64,000 nucleotides of DNA from Clostridiales bacterium (GTDB lineage Bacteria; Bacillota; Clostridia; Oscillospirales; Oscillospiraceae). Below, in pieces: positions 26,749-35,113 of the stretch. Numbering within the stretch: position 1 is the first letter of the stretch; the number at the start of each line of letters is the position of its first letter. The DNA is taken from positions 1 through 64,000 of the forward strand of contig JAJPWY010000036.1 in the NCBI GenBank assembly GCA_021205725.1. Reading direction: 5' to 3'. A program made the position numbers and the translations under genes. The notes below the pieces were generated by a model. It was not told the origin of the DNA. It ran no database searches and saw only the letters and a program-made list of their open reading frames with translations.

Positions 26749-29097
26749 ATGACGCTGAATGAATTAGAGATCGGAAAGTCCGCCTCTATCATCACCGTGG
26801 GGGGCGAGGGTGCCCTCCGGCAGCACTTTCTGGACATGGGCCTGATTCCCGGGGCTCAGGTCACCATGGTGAAATACGCCCCCATGGGCGACCCGGTGGA
26901 GCTGCGCATCCACAGCTATGAACTGACCCTGCGCCTGGCGGACGCAGAGCAGATCGAGATCGACCGGGTCTCCCCCGCCAAAGAGAAGGCGGAGTCGGAG
27001 CGGAAAAAGGCCATTCCCCATCCCGGTCTGGGCGAGGGAGGCAAGTACCACAGCAAGGCGGACGAGCACCCCCTGCCGGAGGGGGAGACGTTGACCTTCG
27101 CCCTGGCGGGGAACCAGAACTGTGGCAAAACCACCCTGTTCAACCAGCTCACCGGCTCCAACCAGCACGTGGGCAACTTCCCCGGGGTGACGGTGGACCG
27201 GAAGGACGGCCCCATCAAGGGCTATGAGAACACCCTGGTCACCGACCTGCCGGGCATCTACTCCATGTCCCCCTACTCCAGCGAGGAGCTGGTCACCCGG
27301 AACTTCGTCCTCCATGAGCACCCTCAGGGCATCATCAACATCGTGGACGCCACCAACATCGAGCGCAACCTCTACCTGACCATGCAGCTCATGGAGCTGG
27401 ACCGGCCCATGGTGCTGGCGCTGAACATGATGGACGAGGTGCGGGAGAACGGCGGCTCCATCCTGGTCAACGAGATGGAGGCCATGCTGGGCATCCCTGT
27501 TGTCCCCATCTCGGCGGCCAAAAATGAGGGCATCGACGAGCTGATTTCCCACGCCCTCCACACGGCGAAGTACCAGGAGTGCCCGGGACGACAGGACTTC
27601 TGCGACGCCAGCGACCACGGCGGGGCCGTCCACCGCTGCCTCCACGGCATCATGCACCTGATCGAGGACCACGCCGCCGAGGCGGGCATCCCTCTCCGCT
27701 TTGCCGCCACCAAGGTGGCCGAGGGGGATCCCCTCATCCTGGAGCAGCTGGCCCTGAGCGAGAACGAGCGAGAGATGATCGAGCACATCGTCTCCCAGAT
27801 GGAGGAGGAGCGGGGCCTGGATCGGGCGGCGGCCATCGCGGATATGCGCTTCCACTTCATCGAAAAGGTGTGCGCCGCCACCGTCATCAAGCCCCGGGAG
27901 AGCCGGGAGCGGCTGCGCAGCGAGAAGATCGACCGGGTGCTGACGGGGAAATATACCGCCATCCCCTGCTTTGTGGGCATTATGGCCCTGGTGTTCTACC
28001 TGACCTTCAACGTCATCGGCTCGGGACTGGCAGACCTGCTGGACCTGCTCATCTCCTGGCTCACCGACCTGACCGACGCCACCCTGGTGTCCCTCCAGGT
28101 CAACGACGCCGTCCGCTCCCTGGTGATCGACGGCATATTCAACGGGGTGGGCAGCGTGCTCAGCTTTTTGCCCATCATCGTCACTCTGTTCTTCTTCCTC
28201 TCCCTGCTGGAGGACAGCGGCTATATGGCCCGGGTGGCCTTCGTCATGGACAAGCTGCTGCGTAAGATCGGCCTGTCCGGGCGGAGCATCGTGCCCATGC
28301 TCATCGGCTTCGGCTGCACCGTGCCCGGAGTCATGGCCAGCCGCACCCTCCCCTCTGAGCGGGATCGGAAAATGACCATCCTGCTCACCCCGTACATGAG
28401 CTGCTCCGCCAAGCTACCCATCTACAGCTTCTTTGCCGAGGCGTTCTTCCCCGACTACGCCGGGCTGGTCATGATCGCCCTGTACTTCGGGGGCATCCTG
28501 GTGAGCGTACTGATGGCCCTGCTCCTGCGTGGGGTTCTGTTCCGGGGAGAGGCGGTGCCCTTCGTGATGGAGCTGCCCAACTACCGGCTGCCCGGGGCCA
28601 AAAACGTGGCCCAGCTGCTTTGGGAGAAGGCCAAGGACTTTTTACAACGTGCCTTCACCGTCATCTTTGTGGCAACCATCCTGATCTGGTTTTTGCAGAC
28701 CTTTGACCTCCACCTGCAAATGGTCACCGACTCCCAGGACAGCATCCTGGCGGCGGCGGCCGGGGTGATCGCCCCCATCTTCCAGCCCCTGGGCTTTGGG
28801 GACTGGCGCATCTCCACGGCGCTGATCACCGGATTTATGGCCAAGGAGAGCGTAGTCTCCACCCTGTCGGTGCTGTTCGGCTCCACCGAGGTGCTGCTGG
28901 GGGCCATGACCCCCCTGACCGCCGCCTCCCTGCTGGTGTTCTGCCTGCTGTACACCCCCTGCGTGGCGGCTATCGCCTCCATCAAACGGGAGCTGGGAGG
29001 CAAATGGGCCGTCGGCGTGGTGGTCGGCCAGTGCGTCGTGGCCTGGGTAGCCGCACTGCTGGTGCGGGCGGTAGGCCTGATGCTTGGGTTCGTGTAA
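26749..29097 (+). CDS. feoB: Ferrous iron transport protein, FeoA-FeoB fusion
   Basis: N-terminal FeoA-like SH3 domain (MTLNELEIGKSASIITVGGEGALRQHFLDMGLIPGAQVTMVKYAPMGDPVELRI), charged linker, then FeoB G-domain AGNQNCGKTTLFNQLTGSNQHVGNFPGVTVDRKDG...DLPGIYSMSPYSSEE, and Gate domains with CSAKLPIYSFF. Confidence 0.95.
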   Translation: MTLNELEIGKSASIITVGGEGALRQHFLDMGLIPGAQVTMVKYAPMGDPVELRIHSYELTLRLADAEQIEIDRVSPAKEKAESERKKAIPHPGLGEGGKYHSKADEHPLPEGETLTFALAGNQNCGKTTLFNQLTGSNQHVGNFPGVTVDRKDGPIKGYENTLVTDLPGIYSMSPYSSEELVTRNFVLHEHPQGIINIVDATNIERNLYLTMQLMELDRPMVLALNMMDEVRENGGSILVNEMEAMLGIPVVPISAAKNEGIDELISHALHTAKYQECPGRQDFCDASDHGGAVHRCLHGIMHLIEDHAAEAGIPLRFAATKVAEGDPLILEQLALSENEREMIEHIVSQMEEERGLDRAAAIADMRFHFIEKVCAATVIKPRESRERLRSEKIDRVLTGKYTAIPCFVGIMALVFYLTFNVIGSGLADLLDLLISWLTDLTDATLVSLQVNDAVRSLVIDGIFNGVGSVLSFLPIIVTLFFFLSLLEDSGYMARVAFVMDKLLRKIGLSGRSIVPMLIGFGCTVPGVMASRTLPSERDRKMTILLTPYMSCSAKLPIYSFFAEAFFPDYAGLVMIALYFGGILVSVLMALLLRGVLFRGEAVPFVMELPNYRLPGAKNVAQLLWEKAKDFLQRAFTVIFVATILIWFLQTFDLHLQMVTDSQDSILAAAAGVIAPIFQPLGFGDWRISTALITGFMAKESVVSTLSVLFGSTEVLLGAMTPLTAASLLVFCLLYTPCVAAIASIKRELGGKWAVGVVVGQCVVAWVAALLVRAVGLMLGFV

Positions 29098-29114
29098 CGT
29101 GTAAAAAGGAAAAT

Positions 29115-29151
29115 GGACAATGGCCCTCAGCGCAGGCGAGGGCCGTTGTCC
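29115..29151. other. 14-bp hairpin downstream of feoB
   Basis: GGACAATGGCCCTC-AGCGCAGGC-GAGGGCCGTTGTCC (one G-U position). Confidence 0.5.
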
Positions 29152-29159
29152 ATACCACC

Positions 29160-29236
29160 AGCAGCCCCGGACGGGGCCAGAACGGTTTGCCAGTGGCATT
29201 TCCGTTCTGGCTGCTCGCAAGGGGCTGCTGTTTTCT
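29160..29236 (+). terminator. Nested hairpin with terminator-like tail downstream of feoB
   Basis: AGCAGCCCC ... CCAGAACGG ... TGCCAGTGGCA ... CCGTTCTGG ... GGGGCTGCT then GTTTTCTG. Confidence 0.45.
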
Positions 29237-29290
29237 GTCCATTGCGACAGACTTCTAGTCGCCATCGGTCAGCCGGTGGCCATATACATA

Positions 29291-29323
29291 TCAAAATGGG
29301 GAGGATGCTTTCGCATCCTCCCC
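29291..29323 (-). terminator. Intrinsic terminator of the BMP lipoprotein gene
   Basis: Minus strand GGGGAGGATGC-GAAA-GCATCCTCCCC followed by ATTTTGA. Confidence 0.7.
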
Positions 29324-29355
29324 GTTGGGTTGCAGAGCTTCTGTGGATACAGAAA

Positions 29356-30639
29356 TTACTCAATCATGTTGACGGTGACGTTGGAGTACTCCTGGCTGAA
29401 GTTGCTCTCATAGTCGCTGTCAACGACCAGCTCGCCACTGACGACGGAGGCCAGCAGAGCCTCGTAGTCCTCGACGGTGAAGTTGGTCATGGACCAGGTG
29501 TCGGTGGGCAGACCCACGGCGCCGTCAGCAGCGCCCAGGGTGGTGGTGGTGCCGCCGATCTCGTCCCAGGAACCGTCATAGTACTTGCCGACAGCATACT
29601 CGGTAGCCTCGGCCAGGCCCTTCATGGCGGAGGTGATGACGGTATCGGACTCGCTGGACTGGTCGACATCAACGCCGATCACAGCGCCGTCGTTCTCAGC
29701 AGCGGCAGTGGCGATGGAGGAGAACATGGAGCCGCCGCAGGCGAACACGACCTGAGTGCCGTTGGAGTACCAGCCGGAGATCATGGTCTGCAGGTCGGGG
29801 GAGGCGCTGTAGCTGGAGCCATAGAGCCAGGAGTAGTTGATGTTGACGGTGATGCCCAGAGCGGCAGCGGCGTCATTGGCGCCCTGCACGTAGCCAAAGC
29901 CGTAACGGCAGCAGGCGGGGTTGGTGCCGCCACCGCCGCCGGAGAAGCCCAGCTCGGTGTAGCCTTCCATGACGGCAGCATAGCCGGCGAAGTAGCCGCA
30001 CTGCTCCTCCTGGAAGTTGATGCCAGCCACGTTGGTCAGAGCGGTGTCGCCATCATACAGGGTGTAGCCGTCGATGAAGACGAACTGCACGTCGGGATAG
30101 GCGATAGCGGCCTGAGTCAGAGCGGCCTCCTGAAGGTAACCGGCACAGACAACGACCTTGGCGCCGGCGTCGCAGGCAGCGGCCATGGCGTCATAGCGGT
30201 CATCATCGGTGGCCTCGCTCTCGTTGGCGGGCTGATAATACTTGTAGGACAGGCCGTTCTCATAGGCGTACAGCTTGACGCCGTTCCAGGTGCCCTCGTT
30301 GAAGGACTTGTCCTTCAGGGAGCCCACGTCAGTGACGAAAGCGATCTCATAAGTACCGTCGTCAGAGGTCATGTTGTCGTCGATGTCGTCGGCGGAGACA
30401 GTCTCGGTAGAGGTGGTATCCTCAGCCTCTGCGTCATCGGCCTCCTCAGTGGTGTCGGCATCGCTGGTCTCCTCAGTGGTGTCGGCGTCGCTGGACTCCT
30501 CGGTGTCGTCGGTGGTCTCCTCGGTGGTATCGCTGGAGGTGTCGGTGGTGGTGCTGTCGCTGCTGCTGCCGCAGGCGGCCAGAGCAAAGCACATCATCAG
30601 AGCCAGCAGGAGAGCGAGGAGCTTCTTCATCTGTTTCAT
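29356..30639 (-). CDS. BMP/PnrA-family substrate-binding lipoprotein (nucleoside-type)
   Basis: MKQMKKLLALLLALMMCFALAACGSSS lipobox; Thr/Asp/Glu-rich linker; YEIAFVTDVGSLKDKSFNEGTWNGVKLYA...VVVCAGYLQEAALTQAAIAYPDVQFVFIDG...CGYFAGYAAVMEGYTELGFSGG. Confidence 0.9.
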   Translation of the reverse strand: MKQMKKLLALLLALMMCFALAACGSSSDSTTTDTSSDTTEETTDDTEESSDADTTEETSDADTTEEADDAEAEDTTSTETVSADDIDDNMTSDDGTYEIAFVTDVGSLKDKSFNEGTWNGVKLYAYENGLSYKYYQPANESEATDDDRYDAMAAACDAGAKVVVCAGYLQEAALTQAAIAYPDVQFVFIDGYTLYDGDTALTNVAGINFQEEQCGYFAGYAAVMEGYTELGFSGGGGGTNPACCRYGFGYVQGANDAAAALGITVNINYSWLYGSSYSASPDLQTMISGWYSNGTQVVFACGGSMFSSIATAAAENDGAVIGVDVDQSSESDTVITSAMKGLAEATEYAVGKYYDGSWDEIGGTTTTLGAADGAVGLPTDTWSMTNFTVEDYEALLASVVSGELVVDSDYESNFSQEYSNVTVNMIE

Positions 30640-30746
30640 CCGTGTGTCATCCTTTCCTGGTAATTTCCCGGTGCTGTCGCAATCCGGGGTCAAAACTGCT
30701 CAGAACCGCCTTTTCTCACAAGGGCACGAGAACTGAGTGTACTCAC

Positions 30747-30775
30747 ATTTTAACATTGCCTTTACAAAATAGCAA
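30747..30775 (-). promoter_or_regulatory. Candidate promoter for the BMP gene
   Basis: Minus strand TTGCTA - 17 nt - TAAAAT. Confidence 0.45.
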
Positions 30776-30911
30776 CCCCCAATTCGGCGAATTTTGAGCA
30801 GAATTGGCGCCAATATCAGTTGTTTTCCCAAACTCCATGCCGTTACGATTTGGGTCGGATACAGCGGCGCACCGGGCGGGGATACCATTTTCACAAATCC
30901 GGCAAAACCTG

Positions 30912-30940
30912 TTGACCGCTCTGTCAGAATGTTGTATAAT
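30912..30940 (+). promoter_or_regulatory. Consensus promoter for psuK-psuG
   Basis: TTGACC - 17 nt - TATAAT. Confidence 0.75.
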
Positions 30941-30998
30941 AAACAAAAATCAATCTAATAAGCAACTGCTTATTTGCCAGATGAGAGGAGGGGCTTCC

Positions 30999-32078
30999 AT
31001 GACCCAGCGGGAACGGGAGATTCTGAACTGGATCGCAGAGAACCCCATGATCTCCCAGCAGGAGCTGGCCGACCGGGCGGGCATCACCCGCTCCTCGGTG
31101 GCCGTCCACATCTCCAACCTGACGAAAAAGGGATACATCGCCGGAAAGGGCTACGTCCTTCGCACTGCCTCCTATGTGGCGGTGGTGGGCGGGGTAAACA
31201 TGGACATCGGCGGTCGGGCCTACGCCCCTCTGGTGGCCAGCGATTCCAACCCCGGCCGGGTGCGCATGTCCCTGGGGGGTGTGGGGCGGAACATCGCCCA
31301 CAACCTGGCCCTGCTGGGGGTGGACGTGCGGCTGCTCACCGCCTTTGGAGACGACATCTACGCCCAGAAGATCGCCGCCTCCTGCGGGGAGCTGGGCATC
31401 GACATCTCCCAGGCCCTCCAGGTACCCGGAGGCGTCACCTCCAACTACGTCTTTCTCTCCGGCCCGGACGGTGACATGGCTCTGGCCATCTCCGACATGG
31501 ACATCTACGACCATGTGACCCCGGGCTATCTCCAGAGCCGCCGGGCCCTGCTGGACAACGCCCAGATCGTCATTCTGGACACCAACATCCCCGCCGAATC
31601 GGTGCGCTGGCTGTGTGAGAACGTGAAGGCCCCCATCTTTGCCGACCCGGTGTCCACCGCCAAGGCGGTCAGGCTCCGGGACGTGCTGGGCAAGATACAC
31701 ACCCTCAAGCCCAACCGCTACGAGGCGGAGCTGCTCTCCGGGGTGTCCATCACCGACGATGAGAGCCTGGAGCGGGCGGCTCAGACCCTGCTGGACACCG
31801 GCCTCCGCCGGGTGTTCATCTCCCTGGGGAGCGATGGGGTCTACGCCGCCGACCACTGGGGGAGCCTCCGTCTCCCCTGCTATCCTGCCCGGCCGGTCAA
31901 CGCCACCGGCGCAGGGGACGCCTTTATGGCGGCTCTGGCCTGGGCCTATCTGGAGGGCAACGACCTGGAGGGCTCCGCCTGCCGGGCACAGGCCGCCGCC
32001 GCCATCTCCATCGAGGGGGCGGAGACCATCAACCCCCGGCTCTCCGGCGAGGCCATCCTGGAGCGGATGGCGCAATAA
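30999..32078 (+). CDS. psuK: PfkB-family carbohydrate kinase with N-terminal HTH; pseudouridine kinase
   Basis: REREILNWIAENPMISQQELADRAGITRSSVAVHISNLTKKGYIAGKGYVL + YVAVVGGVNMDIGGRAYAPL...NATGAGDAFMAALAWAYLEG; followed by psuG. Confidence 0.9.
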   Translation: MTQREREILNWIAENPMISQQELADRAGITRSSVAVHISNLTKKGYIAGKGYVLRTASYVAVVGGVNMDIGGRAYAPLVASDSNPGRVRMSLGGVGRNIAHNLALLGVDVRLLTAFGDDIYAQKIAASCGELGIDISQALQVPGGVTSNYVFLSGPDGDMALAISDMDIYDHVTPGYLQSRRALLDNAQIVILDTNIPAESVRWLCENVKAPIFADPVSTAKAVRLRDVLGKIHTLKPNRYEAELLSGVSITDDESLERAAQTLLDTGLRRVFISLGSDGVYAADHWGSLRLPCYPARPVNATGAGDAFMAALAWAYLEGNDLEGSACRAQAAAAISIEGAETINPRLSGEAILERMAQ

Positions 32079-32159
32079 GCCCGTGTTCCTGCCGCTACGC
32101 GGCTTTTCATAAAAAAGTTCATTCTCAAACCATTATCATATCACAGGAGGTATTGCATC

Positions 32160-33077
32160 ATGTCTCTCACCAAGTATCTGGACGTGGCCCCCGAGGTGGC
32201 CCAGGCCCTGAAGGACAACCGGCCCGTGGTGGCGCTGGAGTCCACCATCATCTCCCACGGCATGCCCTATCCGCAGAACGTGGAGACCGCCCTCAAGGTG
32301 GAGGAGATCATCCGCTCCTGCGGAGCCGTCCCCGCCACCATCGCCATCATCGGCGGCCGCCTCAAGGCGGGCTGCACCCATGAGGAGATCGAGCACCTGG
32401 GCAAGAAGGGCCAGGAGGTCACCAAGGTCTCCCGCCGGGACCTGCCGGTCATCGTCGCCAGGGGAATGGACGGGGCCACCACCGTCACCACCACCATGAT
32501 TATCGCCAACCTGGCGGGCATCTCCGTCTTTGCCACCGGCGGCATCGGCGGCGTCCATCGTGGTGCGGAGACCACCATGGACATCTCCGCCGACCTGGAG
32601 GAGCTGGCCCAGACCCCGGTCATGGTCATCTGCGCCGGGGCCAAGTCCATCCTGGACCTGGGGCTGACCCTGGAGTATCTGGAGACCAAGGGCGTCCCCG
32701 TCATCGGCTACGGCACCAGTGAACTGCCCGCCTTCTACACCCGCAAGAGCGGCTTCGGCGTGGACTATGAGCTGGACACCCCCGCCGAGGTGGCCGCCGC
32801 CTTCCGCGCCCAGCGGGAGATGGGGCTCAAGGGCGGCATGCTGGTGACCAACCCCATCCCGGAGGAGTACTCCATGGATGCGGACGTCATCAACAAGGCC
32901 ATCGACGAGGCGGTGGCCGAGGCCAACGCCCTGGGCATCCACGGCAAGCAGACCACTCCCTTCCTGCTCGCCAAGATCAAGGACCTGACCGGCGGCGACA
33001 GCCTGGACTCCAACATTCAGCTGGTGTTCAACAACGCCCGTCTGGCCTCCGCCGTGGCCACGGAGCTGTGCAAGTAA
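32160..33077 (+). CDS. psuG: Pseudouridine-5'-phosphate glycosidase
   Basis: VVALESTIISHGMPYPQNVETALKVEEIIRSCGAVPATIAIIGGRLKAGC...VFATGGIGGVHRGAETTMDISADLEELA...SVAGIKSILDLGLTLEYLET-type core. Confidence 0.96.
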   Translation: MSLTKYLDVAPEVAQALKDNRPVVALESTIISHGMPYPQNVETALKVEEIIRSCGAVPATIAIIGGRLKAGCTHEEIEHLGKKGQEVTKVSRRDLPVIVARGMDGATTVTTTMIIANLAGISVFATGGIGGVHRGAETTMDISADLEELAQTPVMVICAGAKSILDLGLTLEYLETKGVPVIGYGTSELPAFYTRKSGFGVDYELDTPAEVAAAFRAQREMGLKGGMLVTNPIPEEYSMDADVINKAIDEAVAEANALGIHGKQTTPFLLAKIKDLTGGDSLDSNIQLVFNNARLASAVATELCK

Positions 33078-33191
33078 ATCACGCATCGCCTGTTTGCAGA
33101 CCGGGCCTCCCCTTCGGAGGTTCGGTTTGCTTTTTCTGCGGGGATAGGTTACAATAGGCGCAGGAAAAATACAGGAAAGGAAGTAACGCCA

Positions 33192-34997
33192 ATGAGCACC
33201 ACCCTTCGCAAGGATGTCCCCGTCGCCGAGACCTGGGATCTGTCCCTGATCTACCCCACCGAGGAGGCCATGTACCAGGACACCCGGCGGCTCCGGGAAC
33301 TGGCCGAGAGCATGGTACAGCAGTACCAGGGCAAGCTGACCTCCCCTGAGACGATCAACGCCTGCCTGGACGACTTCCGGGAGGCGGTTCGGCTGCTGAC
33401 CCTGACCTCCAACTACTGCCACCTGGCGGTGGAGGTGGACTACACCGACACCCACAACCAGGAACGCAACGGGGAGCAGAACCGCCTGGCCGCCCAGGTG
33501 ATGAGTCAGCTCAGCTTCGTGACCAGCGAGCTGTCCCAGGCGGACGAGTCCCTGCTGACGGAGGCCGCCGCCCAGTCCGAGGCCAACTGTCACTTTCTCC
33601 GGGACATCCTCCGGGAGAAGCCCCACCGCCTCCACCCGGAGACGGAGCGTGCCCTGGCCGCCCTGTCCCAGACGGTGAACGCTCCTTATCAGATCTACAA
33701 CATGGCAAAGCTGGCGGATATGAAGTTCCCGCCCTTTACCGTGGATGGGAAGGAGTATCCCCTGGGCTACTCCCTGTTTGAGGACGACTACGAGTATGAG
33801 ACGGATGCCGCCGTCCGGCGGGGGGCCTTCTCCGCCTTCTCTGCCAAGCTCCGGGAGTATGAGAACGTCACCGCCGCCGCCTACAACGCCCAGGTGCAGA
33901 CGGAAAAGACCATGGCCGACCTCCGGGGCTACGATTCCGTATTCGACAGCCTCCTCTTTGGACAGAAGGTGGACCAGTCCCTCTATCACCGGCAGATCGA
34001 TCTCATCATGGAGCGGCTGGCCCCCCATATGCGGCGGTATGCCCGGCTGCTGAAAAAGATCCATGGCCTGGACCGGATGACCTTTGCCGACCTGAAGATC
34101 GCCGTTGACCCGGAGTACGACCCCAAGGTCACCATCCAGGGCTCCCGGGAGTACATCGAAAAGGGTCTCTCCATCATGGGAGAGGACTATGTGGCCATGG
34201 TGCGGGAGGCCTACGACAAGCGGTGGATTGACTTTGCCCGGAATCAGGGTAAGTCCACCGGCGGCTTCTGCTCCAGCCCCTATGGGAAGAACTCCTATAT
34301 CCTGCTGGCCTGGAACGAGCGGATGTCGGACGTGTTCACCCTGGCCCACGAGCTGGGCCACGCAGGGCACTTTAAGGCCTGCAACAGCGCCCAGTCCATT
34401 TTTGACACCGATGTCTCCACCTACTTTGTGGAGGCCCCCTCCACCATGAACGAGCTGCTCATGGCCCACTATCTGCTCAAGACCAGCGACGACCCCCGCT
34501 TCCGCCGCTGGGTGCTCTCCTGCATGATCCGCAACACCTATTACCACAACTTTGTCACCCATCTGCTGGAGGCCGCCTATCAGCGGGAGGTCTACCGCAT
34601 CGTGGATCGAGGCGGCAGCGTCAACGCCGACACCCTCAGCCGTATCATGAAGGAGACGCTGCAGACCTTCTGGGGCGACGCCGTGGACATCGACGACGAT
34701 GCAGCCCTGACCTGGATGCGCCAGCCCCACTACTATATGGGCCTGTACTCCTACACCTACAGCGCCGGTCTGACGGTGGCAACACAGGTGTCCAAGCGCA
34801 TCGAGACAGAGGGTCAGCCCGCCGTAGACGACTGGAAGCGGGTGCTAAAGGCAGGCAGCACCCTGGATCCGGTGGGCCTGGCAGCTCTGGCGGGGGTGGA
34901 CATCACCACCGACGCTCCCCTGCTGGACACCATCGACACCATCGGCGGCATCATCACCGAGATTGAGGAGCTGACCGCCCAGATCGAGGGCGTTTGA
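33192..34997 (+). CDS. pepF: Oligoendopeptidase F
   Basis: M3 family; TLAHELGHAGH zinc motif; KSTGGFCSSPYGKNSYILLAWNERMSDVFTLAHELGHAGHF. Confidence 0.95.
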   Translation: MSTTLRKDVPVAETWDLSLIYPTEEAMYQDTRRLRELAESMVQQYQGKLTSPETINACLDDFREAVRLLTLTSNYCHLAVEVDYTDTHNQERNGEQNRLAAQVMSQLSFVTSELSQADESLLTEAAAQSEANCHFLRDILREKPHRLHPETERALAALSQTVNAPYQIYNMAKLADMKFPPFTVDGKEYPLGYSLFEDDYEYETDAAVRRGAFSAFSAKLREYENVTAAAYNAQVQTEKTMADLRGYDSVFDSLLFGQKVDQSLYHRQIDLIMERLAPHMRRYARLLKKIHGLDRMTFADLKIAVDPEYDPKVTIQGSREYIEKGLSIMGEDYVAMVREAYDKRWIDFARNQGKSTGGFCSSPYGKNSYILLAWNERMSDVFTLAHELGHAGHFKACNSAQSIFDTDVSTYFVEAPSTMNELLMAHYLLKTSDDPRFRRWVLSCMIRNTYYHNFVTHLLEAAYQREVYRIVDRGGSVNADTLSRIMKETLQTFWGDAVDIDDDAALTWMRQPHYYMGLYSYTYSAGLTVATQVSKRIETEGQPAVDDWKRVLKAGSTLDPVGLAALAGVDITTDAPLLDTIDTIGGIITEIEELTAQIEGV

Positions 34998-35042
34998 ACG
35001 ACGGCAGGGCAGTGCCGGGCAATACACATAAGCAGAAAAAAT

Positions 35043-35078
35043 GAGCCGCCGCAGCGAGTTGCTTCGCTGCGGCGGCTC
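35043..35078. terminator. Bidirectional terminator hairpin between convergent pepF and efflux operon
   Basis: GAGCCGCCGCAGCGA-GTTGCT-TCGCTGCGGCGGCTC. Confidence 0.65.
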
Positions 35079-35081
35079 CTG

Positions 35082-35113
35082 TTATCTTGTGCCGGTGTTA
35101 TCTTGTGCTGGTA
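35082..35113. repeat. Imperfect 16-bp tandem duplication across a stop codon
   Basis: GTTATCTTGTGCCGGT GTTATCTTGTGCTGGT. Confidence 0.7.

Noticed and set aside
32136-34730. 864-aa minus-strand ORF
   Set aside because: Antisense of psuG and pepF; no domain features.
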